DNA of 64,000 bases, taken from positions 806,001 through 870,000 of the forward strand of contig NZ_FXUG01000001.1 in assembly GCF_900182915.1 (NCBI RefSeq), in the 5' to 3' direction. The position numbers were made by a program, and so were the translations under genes. Source of the DNA: Neorhodopirellula lusitana. Its GTDB lineage: Bacteria; Planctomycetota; Planctomycetia; Pirellulales; Pirellulaceae. Below, one piece after another: positions 53,375 to 62,356 of the stretch (positions within the stretch are counted from its first letter, which is position 1; each line of letters starts with the position of its first letter). The notes under the pieces were generated by a model, which was not told the origin of the DNA, did not search any database, and saw only the letters and a list, made by a program, of their open reading frames with translations.

Positions 53375-53923
53375 ATGTTGAAGGTAAACGTGGGGATGAG
53401 CCGAAAGGTCTCGAAGGATTTTAACAGCACTGGGTTCAGCGTGAGCCTGGAAGGAGAGATCGGAGCTCCGGTTAACGATCCGGAATTTGTGATCGAAGAG
53501 ATCAAAAAGTACTACGATCTGGCTGAAGAATCTCTGAGAATTCAGATCGAACGATACCAAGATGATGGTGCGATCGAAGCTCGCCCTGCTTCCAATGGGC
53601 AGCATCGGAATGGCAATCACCAGAACGGTCGCCACGAAAATGGAAAGCCAGCCAACACCCCGAGTTCCAATGGTAACGGACATGTCAATCGTCTCAACGG
53701 GAACGCGGCTCACGGTGACGAACCGTTCCATCCACCGGCAACCAACAAGCAGATTCAGTTCCTGCTTACACTTGGGAAGCGGGAAGGACTGACGAAGCCT
53801 CAGTTGGAGCAACAGGCGAAGTCCATTCTCGGTCGTGATACCGATCTCTACGACATGACGCGTCGTGAGGCAGGCAGCGTGATTGACCAGTTCATGCCGG
53901 CAAACGGCAAGAAATCTGGCTAG
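53375..53923 (+). CDS. Unknown protein with Asn/Gly-rich linker
   Basis: The ATG at 53375 follows GAGG at a good distance and gives 182 residues; a GTG at 53366 is the alternative. The N-terminal about 70 residues (KVSKDFNSTGFSVSLEGEIGAP, then EEIKKYYDLAEESLRIQIERY) form a compact domain. A linker of about 45 residues rich in Asn, Gly and His follows. The C-terminal TNKQIQFLLTLGKREGLTKPQLEQQAKSI and MTRREAGSVIDQF form a small helical domain seen at the ends of several phage-type recombination proteins. It may bind single-stranded DNA; no firm family. Confidence 0.6.
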   Translation: MLKVNVGMSRKVSKDFNSTGFSVSLEGEIGAPVNDPEFVIEEIKKYYDLAEESLRIQIERYQDDGAIEARPASNGQHRNGNHQNGRHENGKPANTPSSNGNGHVNRLNGNAAHGDEPFHPPATNKQIQFLLTLGKREGLTKPQLEQQAKSILGRDTDLYDMTRREAGSVIDQFMPANGKKSG

Positions 53924-53958
53924 ACGAATCGCTTCCACATCACCCCGGAGATCAGTCC

Positions 53959-54807
53959 ATGACACCCATCACGCGTCCTCACTGGAGTTTCAGTTCGATC
54001 AACCAGTATCGACGCTGTCCGCTCCAGTTCTTCTTCGAGAGAATCGCCAGAATTCCTCGCAGAACGGTCAGCAGCAGTCTCGTTTTTGGTTCAGCTATCC
54101 ACGATGCTCTGGCCGGTTATCACCAACGAATCAAGCTGGGCAGGGAGGCCACGGAACAGAGTTTGAAGTCTGACTTCATGGGCTCGTGGAAAGTCCGGAA
54201 CGCGGATCAACAGGTCACGTTCAAGGCAAAGGAATCAGCATCGGATTTGGTTGGGAAAGGCCAAGCCATGATGGAGCTGTACTCCAAGGAAGAACCACCA
54301 GCCAACATCATTGCCGTCGAGGAACGGGTCTTGGTTCCATTGTGCGATAGCAGCGGCAGCATCCTAGAGCGACCGTTGGCGGCCACTTGTGATCTGATCT
54401 CCGGAACACCTGAGCAAACCAAGGTCACTGAGTTCAAGACAGCGGCAAAAGCGTACTCCGCGTTTGACGTGGAAAGCTCGCTCCAGCCGAATTGCTACAC
54501 GCAGTCAGCCCTGTCCACACTGGACCGATGGGTGTCCGTTGAGTTTGTAGTCTTTACCAAAACGAACACCCCAAAGATTCAAAGGCTGAAAACATCGAGG
54601 TTACAGGAGGATTTGGACAGACTCGGGGATGTGGCGAAGAATATCGAACGAGCAGTGGAAAACCAAATTTTCTACCCGATCGAAAGTCCCATGAACTGTT
54701 CTGGATGCCCCTTTCGTGAGGAGTGCCAAGATTGGCGTTCAACCAAACCGAGTCTCCAGCGGGAGCGTGAAAAGCAACAGAATCGGGAGATCGTTTGTGC
54801 TGGTTGA
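53959..54807 (+). CDS. PD-(D/E)XK nuclease, Cas4/RecB-like with probable iron-sulfur cysteines
   Basis: The product is 282 residues. HWSFSSINQYRRCPLQFFFERIARIP at the N-terminus holds one Cys, and ESPMNCSGCPFREECQDW at the C-terminus holds three, the spacing of the iron-sulfur cluster of Cas4/AddB-type nucleases. SSLVFGSAIHDALAGYH supplies the conserved His, ATCDLISG the metal-binding Asp near residue 143, and KVTEFKTAAKAYS the E-x-K at about 157-159. It should be a single-strand exonuclease that processes DNA ends. It overlaps the next gene by 11 bases. Confidence 0.88.
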   Translation: MTPITRPHWSFSSINQYRRCPLQFFFERIARIPRRTVSSSLVFGSAIHDALAGYHQRIKLGREATEQSLKSDFMGSWKVRNADQQVTFKAKESASDLVGKGQAMMELYSKEEPPANIIAVEERVLVPLCDSSGSILERPLAATCDLISGTPEQTKVTEFKTAAKAYSAFDVESSLQPNCYTQSALSTLDRWVSVEFVVFTKTNTPKIQRLKTSRLQEDLDRLGDVAKNIERAVENQIFYPIESPMNCSGCPFREECQDWRSTKPSLQREREKQQNREIVCAG

Positions 54808-55597
54808 AATCGGTCGAAAGTCTGGCTGCCTTTGTAATTTGGCAGATCAGGGAAAGATTCATTGCCCACTCAACGTTCGAGCATCCAGCGAAGATGTGGT
54901 GACCGGCGAACTCTTCGGAAAGCTCCAGCTAATTGACCCGCGTTGGTGGCTCCCGGATTTGCTTAACCGATCGCTCGGCACCAGTGAGTACCGGCAGCAA
55001 GTCTATCGGAAACTGGAAATCAAACTGTGGTCGACACAGCCACTGTTCCCAGCAGAGCTACTTCCGTGGCGTGAGGGACGAACGGAAGTTGACGTTGAAA
55101 TCCGATGGGAAAACCCGGCAACCACCATCTTCATCGAGATGAAACTAGGGTCGGATGTTTCAAAAACAACTAGCCGAACCAATGGCAGCGAGGCCTATCC
55201 CTCGGACCAACTTATCCGAAACATCAGGGTCGGACTTCATCAGTCTGGTTGGTTCCGTGATGGCGAATTGTTCGACTCGAGTAAACGACGGTTTGGACTC
55301 ATCTTTGTGTCACCGAAACCGGGACATCCACTTGTGGACCAATACCAGGTTCGAGACAAACTGATTCAGTCCATTCCACGAGGCTGCGAACTGATTGACC
55401 TTCCCGAGAGTCCCATCATCGGAGCGTCAAGTTACCGAGGCATCAGCCAACTTCTGGAGAAGAACTATCGTTTCATGTCAGTTGTCGAGCGAAGAATCGC
55501 AGACGGACTGAGGGAATATTTGGATCTAAAGACCGGACAGATCATGAAAAAACGCCAGGCTCGGAAACGAGAATCAGGATCACTGAAATTCGGATGA
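54797..55597 (+). CDS. Second PD-(D/E)XK nuclease-like protein
   Basis: The GTG at 54797 gives 266 residues and an 11-base overlap with the Cas4-like gene. The core RTEVDVEIRWENPATTIFIEMKLGSDVS carries the D-x(n)-E-x-K pattern of restriction-endonuclease-fold enzymes. ELIDLPESPIIG and a basic helical C-terminus follow. No closer family is recognised. Two nucleases of this fold encoded side by side suggest a joint role in cutting or processing foreign DNA. Confidence 0.75.
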   Translation: MLVEIGRKSGCLCNLADQGKIHCPLNVRASSEDVVTGELFGKLQLIDPRWWLPDLLNRSLGTSEYRQQVYRKLEIKLWSTQPLFPAELLPWREGRTEVDVEIRWENPATTIFIEMKLGSDVSKTTSRTNGSEAYPSDQLIRNIRVGLHQSGWFRDGELFDSSKRRFGLIFVSPKPGHPLVDQYQVRDKLIQSIPRGCELIDLPESPIIGASSYRGISQLLEKNYRFMSVVERRIADGLREYLDLKTGQIMKKRQARKRESGSLKFG

Positions 55598-55691
55598 GAT
55601 CCAGGGCGTGACCCACCCCTGACGGCTAAGCAATGTCCAATTGGGAAGTTCTCATGACCGAAGCCCAAAATGAATCCACAAATCGAAAGCG

Positions 55692-56741
55692 GTGAAGATG
55701 GCGAAAAAATCCGGTCCCAAGAAAAATATCCCGGAACGTCCCGATGGAGACCGGCGGATTCGGCAAAGCCTTCGGATTGCCAGAGTTCTTCACGTCCTGA
55801 ACCTCATCCAGTCCCGAGGTCGTTGGAATGTCAGTGCCATCGCGAAGGAACTGGGGTGTTCCAACCGAACGGTCCACCGGGATCTGAATGTCCTGGAGTT
55901 CTGTGGGGTTCCGTTCTACTTCAGTGAAGAAGAGCAATGCTACCGAGTGCGATCCGACTTCCGATTCCCAACCCTCGCACTGACGGACGATGAGGTTCTG
56001 GGACAAGCGATCGCAACGGCAATCACCCAAGCTCCTGGGTTGGACATTGGTCTGGGTGCAACACCCACAACGACGCGATTAGCGTCATCATCGAAAGACG
56101 AAACGAAACAGATCATCGCGGACGCTATGAGCTTGGTAGACGTTTTCGACCTGAAACTGGCCGACCACAGCCAACATGGAGAGATTCTAAAGACCGTCCA
56201 ACTGGCACTTCTTGGATCAAATCAAGTCACGGGAGTCTACGAATCGCCCTACGAGGATTCGCCGATAAAACTAACGGTCCATCCCTATCGGCTCTGTTTG
56301 GTGAAGCAAGCTTGGTACATCATCGGGCACATCGAAGGCGAGACGGAAGCAAAGACATTCCGTGCCGCACGGTTCAAGAGCTTGCGACAGACGAAGACAG
56401 TTGCAAACCGCCCTGAGAAGTTCGATTTGCGAAAGCACTTTGGCAATGCTTGGTCAGTGTTCCGGGGCAGCAAAAGCTATGACGTGGAACTTCGCTTCGA
56501 TGCATCAGTAGCTCGTACGGTGGTGGAAACCCATTGGCACCACACGCAGACGGAAAAGAAACATCGGGACGGAAGTGTGACATTGAAGCTCACAGTGGAT
56601 GGTATTGAAGAAATCCAAAGATGGGTACTTGGCTGGACCGGTTCTGTAAAGGTTCTGAGACCGCTGGAACTGAAAGACGGTGTCATCGAGAAGCTCGAGA
56701 AAGGAGTAGCTGACAATTCAAAGTATTCGGAAACAACATGA
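55692..56741 (+). CDS. WYL-domain transcriptional regulator
   Basis: The product is 349 residues from a GTG at 55692; ATG at 55698 is possible. An N-terminal winged helix (RIARVLHVLNLIQSRGRWNVSAIAKELGCSNRTVHRDLNVLEFCGVPFYF) is followed by a WYL domain (TVHPYRLCLVKQAWYIIGHIEGETEAKTFRAARFKSL) and a WCX-type end (VELRFDASVARTV and the EEIQRWVLGWTGSVKVLRP strand-helix). Such proteins (BrxR/CapW type) repress defence clusters and respond to nucleic acid or nucleotide ligands. It lies inside the cluster 51605-59027 and is its natural regulator. The HTH half has a paralogue at 60611. Confidence 0.9.
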   Translation: MKMAKKSGPKKNIPERPDGDRRIRQSLRIARVLHVLNLIQSRGRWNVSAIAKELGCSNRTVHRDLNVLEFCGVPFYFSEEEQCYRVRSDFRFPTLALTDDEVLGQAIATAITQAPGLDIGLGATPTTTRLASSSKDETKQIIADAMSLVDVFDLKLADHSQHGEILKTVQLALLGSNQVTGVYESPYEDSPIKLTVHPYRLCLVKQAWYIIGHIEGETEAKTFRAARFKSLRQTKTVANRPEKFDLRKHFGNAWSVFRGSKSYDVELRFDASVARTVVETHWHHTQTEKKHRDGSVTLKLTVDGIEEIQRWVLGWTGSVKVLRPLELKDGVIEKLEKGVADNSKYSETT

Positions 56742-56795
56742 CCCATCTTCGTCGGTTAAGTCGGGTAGATAGTTCACAGACAAAGAACTCTCACA

Positions 56796-57143
56796 ATGAG
56801 AAATGCAATGAAGGAGAATTCTCCACTGGAACTCGACGAGGTCCTTTTCACCAATAGACTTCTATTTGAAACCTTGAACTTCGATCAACCAATTGAAAAA
56901 ACGGCAGAACCTTGGTTCAGGGGCCTTGGTCTCAGCAACGGAGCCATCGAAAACTTCCTCAGGGTCATGTGGATCAATAAGCACACCACGGTGCCGGAAA
57001 TCTATCGGGGATATGTACCTCCCATAGTCGAATCTAGTCCATGGGAGACGCAAGCAGCATTTTTCAATCGAGTCTCGGAACTCCAAGGCTGGCTAAAAGA
57101 AAATAGAGTTGAACCGTGCGATGTCGAAATCTTTGTTCATTAA
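56796..57143 (+). CDS. Small unknown acidic protein
   Basis: The product is 115 residues; ATG at 56808 could be the true start. It is well composed with hydrophobic clusters (LFTNRLLFETLNF, then NGAIENFLRVMWINKH and FFNRVSELQGWLKENRV) and no membrane helix. No family is recognised. It lies 54 bases after the WYL regulator on the same strand, with GGGTAGATAGTT about 30 bases before its start. Confidence 0.6.
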   Translation: MRNAMKENSPLELDEVLFTNRLLFETLNFDQPIEKTAEPWFRGLGLSNGAIENFLRVMWINKHTTVPEIYRGYVPPIVESSPWETQAAFFNRVSELQGWLKENRVEPCDVEIFVH

Positions 57144-57214
57144 GAACGCATCAATGAACCGGGGTGATCCACCGGAATTCAACGCAACCCATTTTTTAAA
57201 CTGAACCTCGAAGA

Positions 57215-57451
57215 ATGCCCAACTACCCACCTCAACCTAGAGAACCTGATGGAGCAGACATCGGTCTATTTTTGATGGCAATACTGTTCTTGATGATGGT
57301 CTTTGGCTTACCCGCCTGCATTGTCTGTACTCCAGCCATCTTGATTTTTGATGTAAAGCCCGGAAACAACTATTACCTGGCCTTCATAGGGCTTGTGGAC
57401 TTTCTAATGTCCTTAATGTTCTTGGGATGGTTGCAAAGCAAAAATAGGTGA
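57215..57451 (+). CDS. Small membrane protein with two helices
   Basis: The product is 78 residues. A Pro-rich N-terminus (PNYPPQPREPDG) is followed by two membrane helices: IGLFLMAILFLMMVFGLPACIVCTPAILIF and YYLAFIGLVDFLMSLMFLGWL. No family is recognised. Small two-helix proteins within defence clusters can be toxins or anchors; here only the position supports that. Confidence 0.6.
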   Translation: MPNYPPQPREPDGADIGLFLMAILFLMMVFGLPACIVCTPAILIFDVKPGNNYYLAFIGLVDFLMSLMFLGWLQSKNR

Positions 57452-57728
57452 GCGGTTCAGAACTACTGACCCATCGCTGTCCGTGGCTATTGTTAACTTG
57501 GAACAGGACTCCCGGCGACAGGCTGTTCCCGCCTAGGCAAGCTTGTTGGTGCAATCCCGCCAGCTGGCAGACGTAGTCAGAGACTAATTTTAATCAGGCC
57601 GAGACTACCAAACTGCCCAGACTGGCAACTCATGGGGTGAAGGCCAGCGTTGAGCGAAAAACGACCAGTTGTTCTCCGCAAGTCCTTTTCAAAACAAAGC
57701 GTCCCAGGCCACGAGATCGAACTCAGTA

Positions 57729-59027
57729 ATGCAATTGACCATATTCCGAGGAAGCAAAGAGGTAGGCGGAAATTGCATTGAAGTTCATTCCGGGGGCACA
57801 AGAATCATCCTGGATGTGGGGATGCCACTGTTTGATGAAGATGGGCAGGCACACGACGGATTCACACTCGGGCGGATGAACACGGACCAACTTAAAGCTG
57901 AGGGAATCATCCCCAAAGTTCCTGGTCTGTTCTCCGGTGACGAGTCACCCGATGCTATTCTCCTTTCCCATGCCCATCTCGATCATGTCGGGCTACTAAA
58001 GCACACGAAGCCGTCAATTCCCGTGTACGCGAGTAAGGGAACCAGCAAGATGATGCTGGCCGGTAGTGTTTATGCGAATCAGCAACAACTTCCCAGAGAC
58101 CGGTTCAGAGAGGTCGAGCCCGAGCAGGCGTTTGTGATTGGAGACATCACCGTGACGGCTTTTCCCGTTGACCATTCCATTCACGGTTGTTTTGCCTTTC
58201 TTATCGAAGCCGACGAAAAGCGAATTCTCTACACTGGAGATTTGCGGCTTCATGGCAGACGGCCAGACGAACATAAACAGATCATCGAAGCACTCGGGAA
58301 AACGAGCCTGGACGTACTGATCGTGGAGGGAACTCACTTCGGCTTCGACGATGGGAATAAAGTCACGGAAGAACAGCTTGCATTGCAAATCGCTTGTCAT
58401 ATCGAGGACACACTGGGTTTGGTTCTGGCTTCGTTCTCACCCCAGAACGTGGATCGACTCAGGGCCTTCATCGCTGCGTCGAAACAGACCAACCGAACTT
58501 TCGTGGCCGACGCCTACACTGCCTTTGTTCTTCATTTGATCAGCGCCGACGCAGCCCTCGACAACCCGATCGAAGCAGGACAAGGTCGGGTCTACTTCCC
58601 TGAAAACTTGAAAGAGAAAATCCTTCGGCGGGGAACCAACCGGGCAAATGAATTATGCCGGGACGCGGAAATCGACCTAGCCGAAATCTTAGACGCCCCC
58701 GAAAAGTACGTGATGGTTTTTCGATCGAGCATGCTGAGTGACTTCGGCGGGAAGCTTCCTGCGGAGACGCACTGCCTTTACTCTACATGGCACGGGTATA
58801 GCGATCGCCCTGACTGGCAGGAAGTCAAAAGGGCTCTCGATCTGGCAGCAGGCAAGCTCACCCACGTGCACACCAGCGGCCACGCCCTGTCATCGGATAT
58901 TGTCGACTTCACCAAAGCCATGAACGCCAAAACGATCGTCCCGATTCACAGCTTTGAACCAGAGACTTTCAAAGAGCATTTTGGGAATGTGACGATCGCA
59001 AAGGACGGAGAAGCAATCGAGATCTAA
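57729..59027 (+). CDS. Beta-CASP metallo-beta-lactamase-fold nuclease (RNase J-like)
   Basis: The ATG at 57729 gives 432 residues and starts MQLTIFRGSKEVGGNCIEV, the usual start of this family. Metal-binding motifs are ILLSHAHLDHVG at about 78-89, VDHSIHGCFAF with its own His, and YTGDLRLHG. The beta-CASP region follows (LVLASFSPQNVDRLRAFIAAS, then TFVADAYTAFVL), and THVHTSGHA with the KTIVPIHS end gives motifs B and C. These enzymes cut or trim RNA, sometimes DNA, with two zinc ions. It is the last gene of the cluster and converges on the next gene with a four-base overlap. Confidence 0.9.
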   Translation: MQLTIFRGSKEVGGNCIEVHSGGTRIILDVGMPLFDEDGQAHDGFTLGRMNTDQLKAEGIIPKVPGLFSGDESPDAILLSHAHLDHVGLLKHTKPSIPVYASKGTSKMMLAGSVYANQQQLPRDRFREVEPEQAFVIGDITVTAFPVDHSIHGCFAFLIEADEKRILYTGDLRLHGRRPDEHKQIIEALGKTSLDVLIVEGTHFGFDDGNKVTEEQLALQIACHIEDTLGLVLASFSPQNVDRLRAFIAASKQTNRTFVADAYTAFVLHLISADAALDNPIEAGQGRVYFPENLKEKILRRGTNRANELCRDAEIDLAEILDAPEKYVMVFRSSMLSDFGGKLPAETHCLYSTWHGYSDRPDWQEVKRALDLAAGKLTHVHTSGHALSSDIVDFTKAMNAKTIVPIHSFEPETFKEHFGNVTIAKDGEAIEI

Positions 59028-59545
59028 GACTGCTGACTTAACGAAAGCTCAACTTGACGTTGGTCGCCGGGCAGCATTTGCTCGTGTTCATCGAAGAAGA
59101 ACTTCGGACGAATTTCGGTTAAGCAGAAGGCTTCCGAAATCGTGGTTTCGAGATCAGTTCCGATCGGATGATCGTTCCCATGAGCGACTCCCCAGTCACC
59201 GCTACCCATCTGAACAACTCGGCCGCGAGGTATCCCATAGGGACAATTCCCAATCTGTTCGATCGTTTCGTTCCCATTCAGGTGATGCAGCCCTACGAGA
59301 ATGCGAACCACGTCTTTCCAAACATCCACGTGACCGGCTTCGCCACCCTCGTAAAAGGCGTTTGGGAAAACGAGCATCGACCAAGAACCATCCGGGATAG
59401 GAATCCAGTAGTAGGCACCCCCAAAAGGCAGTCCTCTTTCCAAAGCCAGGTGATGGCGATGGTGCTGATGGCTGGTAACCACGGCGGTTCGGTTAGCTGA
59501 ATCAACATCCGCCAACCAGGGAGCGTTCCATTTCTTCTTCAACAT
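59024..59545 (-). CDS. Unknown protein on the opposite strand
   Basis: The product is 173 residues. It starts MLKKKWNAPWLADVDSANRT and includes HQHHRHHLALERGLPFGGAYYWIPIPDGSWSMLVFPNAFYEGGEAGHVDVWKDVVR, a well-composed alpha/beta stretch. The His-rich patch near residue 27 may bind metal. No family is recognised. Its stop overlaps the stop region of the beta-CASP gene, so it is a separate convergent unit. Confidence 0.6.
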   Translation of the reverse strand: MLKKKWNAPWLADVDSANRTAVVTSHQHHRHHLALERGLPFGGAYYWIPIPDGSWSMLVFPNAFYEGGEAGHVDVWKDVVRILVGLHHLNGNETIEQIGNCPYGIPRGRVVQMGSGDWGVAHGNDHPIGTDLETTISEAFCLTEIRPKFFFDEHEQMLPGDQRQVELSLSQQS

Positions 59546-59765
59546 TGAGTACCTCGTAGTTCAGGAAGCCGACACTAATACCACAGCAGGCTGACAAAGC
59601 TGGGGCGTACCTGGTTCAGATAAAAGTCATTTCGTAGTGCTTGAATTGAAGGCGATGGCTTGACTTCCAGCGGCGTTGAGTTCCAGATTCGCACCGGCGC
59701 CTCTGAAAACAACGAGTCCGGAGGCAACTGACGGAAACGCATCCATCAACGGTTTCCAAGCATTC

Positions 59766-60527
59766 TTAGTGGCACCATGCCACGTCAGTGCGATAGGCTC
59801 CACTGTCGGTGACGCCGCACCTAGCGAAGCGAAACTGAATATGGGTGCCAATTGATGACAGACGGCTCAGATCCTGCCAACCGTGGCCACGCGCCGTGGA
59901 GTCGTACTGCTCAAAGTACTCCGGAGTTGCGAGAACAATAACTTCGCAACGAGCTCCCGCTGAGAGGTTGGCGTTTTGAAACTTGTCGGAGATCGGGTGG
60001 CCTGCGTCTGCTATGGCGGCGATTAGACGAGGGAACTCTTCTTGAATCCTTGCAAAATTGGCTGATCCCGACAGCGTAGATAGGTAGTCCAAGCCTTCTA
60101 GCAATGCCGCGACCGGGCCATATGCGTTACCTGCGATCTTGGCTTCGAACACCACCAAGCCACCATCCTTGTTTATGCCAAGCAAGTCGGCACGACGGCC
60201 TTTGTGGTTGCCTTGATTCGGAACCTCGTATGACAGCAGCAGGTATTCGTCGTTGCCGACCTTCAAAATAGATTCGTGCTGCTGCAAACATTCATGGTAA
60301 AGCCCATAGACTGCACGTTTCTCCGCGACGGTCGCATCTTTCCAATTGCGAGATGTGCGATCAATTAGAATATGTTGTCCGGCGTACGGTCTATCAACTG
60401 TAGTCTCGTGTTCGAGTTGCTGGCGTAGCGCTAAATGCAGAAGCCGAGGCCATTCTGGTACCGCAACTCGATCTCCTTCCGCTTGATTTAATTGATCCAT
60501 CCAAATTCGGAACTGTGTGTCCGGCAT
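59766..60527 (-). CDS. PD-(D/E)XK nuclease-like protein
   Basis: The product is 253 residues. GRRADLLGINKDGGLVVFEAKIAGNAYGPVAALLEGLDYLSTL, near the middle, holds D-x(n)-E-x-K plus a following Q/L-type helix, as in NucS-like and DUF91 endonucleases. The first 110 residues are helical and charged. It probably cuts DNA, with a substrate that cannot be told. On the minus strand, 83 bases after the HTH gene at 60611, it could form an operon with that regulator. Confidence 0.75.
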   Translation of the reverse strand: MPDTQFRIWMDQLNQAEGDRVAVPEWPRLLHLALRQQLEHETTVDRPYAGQHILIDRTSRNWKDATVAEKRAVYGLYHECLQQHESILKVGNDEYLLLSYEVPNQGNHKGRRADLLGINKDGGLVVFEAKIAGNAYGPVAALLEGLDYLSTLSGSANFARIQEEFPRLIAAIADAGHPISDKFQNANLSAGARCEVIVLATPEYFEQYDSTARGHGWQDLSRLSSIGTHIQFRFARCGVTDSGAYRTDVAWCH

Positions 60528-60610
60528 GTCTGCAGTACCTTAAAGAATTGTATTTATCGGATCAAAGAATTTGGCAAGCAAAAGTTCGTTGCAGATTGAA
60601 TGGGCATGCT

Positions 60611-61057
60611 TCAAGAATCTTGACATCTGTTCGAAATTGCTTTCATCGTTGTCAGGAAATGTTCGAGTGATTCCGCGAACGCTTCGCCGTCTTCGATCAA
60701 TTGAGTAGTTGCAATTTGAATCTCGCCAGCATCGGACTCGACCGAACAAGAGTTCATGTCGTCGGTCGTCACCTGTTCCACCATGGGGAACTTGAACCCG
60801 GGGCGTACTTTGTATGCACGAATCTTTTCGTCGAAGTACCACGGCACCCCTGCCATACTGAGGGTCGAGAGCATTCGATGAACTGTTCGCTGCGAACATT
60901 CCAGTTCTTCAGCGAGCGTTCTTACGTCCCATCGACCGCGACCTGAAATTAAGTGAAGCACACGCATCAAATTGGCTAGACGCGCGCACTGACGAGCTCG
61001 CCTCTCGGCATCGCTACGTTCTTTCACTTCCTTTTTGGGCTCCGTGGCCATCTGCAT
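60611..61057 (-). CDS. HTH-only paralogue of the WYL regulator
   Basis: The product is 148 residues. RQCARLANLMRVLHLISGRGRWDVRTLAEELECSQRTVHRMLSTLSMAGVPWYFDEKIRAYKVRPGFKFP aligns almost residue for residue with the N-terminal domain of the protein at 55692 but ends before any WYL domain. It should bind DNA but lacks the ligand-sensing part. It may compete at the same operators, or be a shortened regulator of the nuclease gene downstream. Confidence 0.78.
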   Translation of the reverse strand: MQMATEPKKEVKERSDAERRARQCARLANLMRVLHLISGRGRWDVRTLAEELECSQRTVHRMLSTLSMAGVPWYFDEKIRAYKVRPGFKFPMVEQVTTDDMNSCSVESDAGEIQIATTQLIEDGEAFAESLEHFLTTMKAISNRCQDS

Positions 61058-61542
61058 CTACCAACGTCGAGTGACTGACAACTGTCGGTATCGTTGCACT
61101 GACGGCTGCAAAGCCTGGGGCAGCCTGACCCAATAAAATTTTCGAACCGTAAATCACAGTGTTTTCAGAAAAGAGGCGCACCACTGTTGGCAGTCTCTGA
61201 TGGCGTTTTGTCAGCCGATGCACCTGGTTTAACCCGACAAACAGGGGGTGAGCAGGCAGTTTTTGAGATTCTCTTTTTTTATTTCGGCAGTGCATTTGGC
61301 TAGGGGCGGCAACACAGCCGAAAAACACCCGCCGGAGGGGGCTTGGCGAGGCTTTTCATTTGGCCTCGCAATGCGTAGGCTAGCATTCGGTGACGACGCT
61401 TGGCCTCCGCAACTTTGCAGTAATCCGGAACCATGCCACGGTAGGGAGCAGGCGATCTGACCCCTCAGGCAACTGAGAGCTTCGATTTCGAAGGACGGCT
61501 CTTCGCGACGCAGCATCAAAACCCAAAAAGGTTAGGTGCTAA
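61058..61542. other. Divergent intergenic region, no gene seen
   Basis: About 485 bases between the HTH-only regulator (minus) and the next plus-strand gene. Frames at 61229-61519 (minus) and 61248-61460 (plus) are shadows of each other and show no pattern. Promoters for both directions should lie here. Confidence 0.4.
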
Positions 61543-62343
61543 ATGTCTGCGCACACCGAGAACCAATCACACGACCGATCAACGAAATCTCAGCCAGCTA
61601 GTGACGCTGGCAACAAGATTCGTGGCAAGATCGAACAATTCCTGAAGCACGTCGAGAACGCTGAACTCGACATCTTGATCAATGGTTGGCGAGGGCCAAT
61701 TCCGCCGGATTGCCTTGGCGACAACTGGGACTCTGCGTTTGAATCGGATTTCAAACAATTGGAACCTCACCTCACGCCAGTGGAGCGGCTCCAGTTCTAC
61801 AGAATGCCGCTCGCTCAGGACTTATCTTCCTTTTGGGCCAGGACGGCGATCGAGGCGTGGATGCTTTTCCTAAATCCCACTGATCATTGCTACGGTGAAG
61901 CCGGCATCCTGCGATCACCCGAGTACTTGGGGATCAAGAGACGAGCACTGGACGAGATAGAACTCCTGCTCAACGAATCCGGTGAAGCGCCGCCGGACGT
62001 TCACCGGGGTAAGAAAGTACGTGGTAAGTCCGCTGAGAGCAAACCTTCTCGCGAATCAACCACGTCAATCAAGGCCAAGCAAACAATGGGAAATCCGGTA
62101 GTGGGCGTTATCAATCCAAGCAGCTTGTACACGTTGCGTGCGTTCAAACAGCAATTGGGAATTACAGATGCAACCCTCCGAGCAGCTCGCCGTGCTGGAC
62201 TCCGCGTGAAGTATGTCCACAAGCAAGGGTACGTCCATGGACAGGACTGGATTGAGTACATCGTCAATGCTGACGCCGACAACCGTAGTTTCGGCCCGAC
62301 AAGTAGCGACGACTCTGCAGTCAATCGTCGAGTGAAAGGCTAG
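61543..62343 (+). CDS. Excisionase-like HTH protein upstream of integrase
   Basis: The product is 266 residues. The first about 150 residues are helical without a known domain; a basic Ser/Lys-rich linker follows. The C-terminal LYTLRAFKQQLGITDATLRAARRAGLRVKYVHKQGYVHGQDWIEYI is an HTH_17/MerR-type DNA-binding domain. It lies 13 bases before the integrase on the same strand, the place expected for a recombination directionality factor, though it is larger than typical excisionases. Confidence 0.75.
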   Translation: MSAHTENQSHDRSTKSQPASDAGNKIRGKIEQFLKHVENAELDILINGWRGPIPPDCLGDNWDSAFESDFKQLEPHLTPVERLQFYRMPLAQDLSSFWARTAIEAWMLFLNPTDHCYGEAGILRSPEYLGIKRRALDEIELLLNESGEAPPDVHRGKKVRGKSAESKPSRESTTSIKAKQTMGNPVVGVINPSSLYTLRAFKQQLGITDATLRAARRAGLRVKYVHKQGYVHGQDWIEYIVNADADNRSFGPTSSDDSAVNRRVKG

Positions 62344-62356
62344 AAGGGAACATCCA

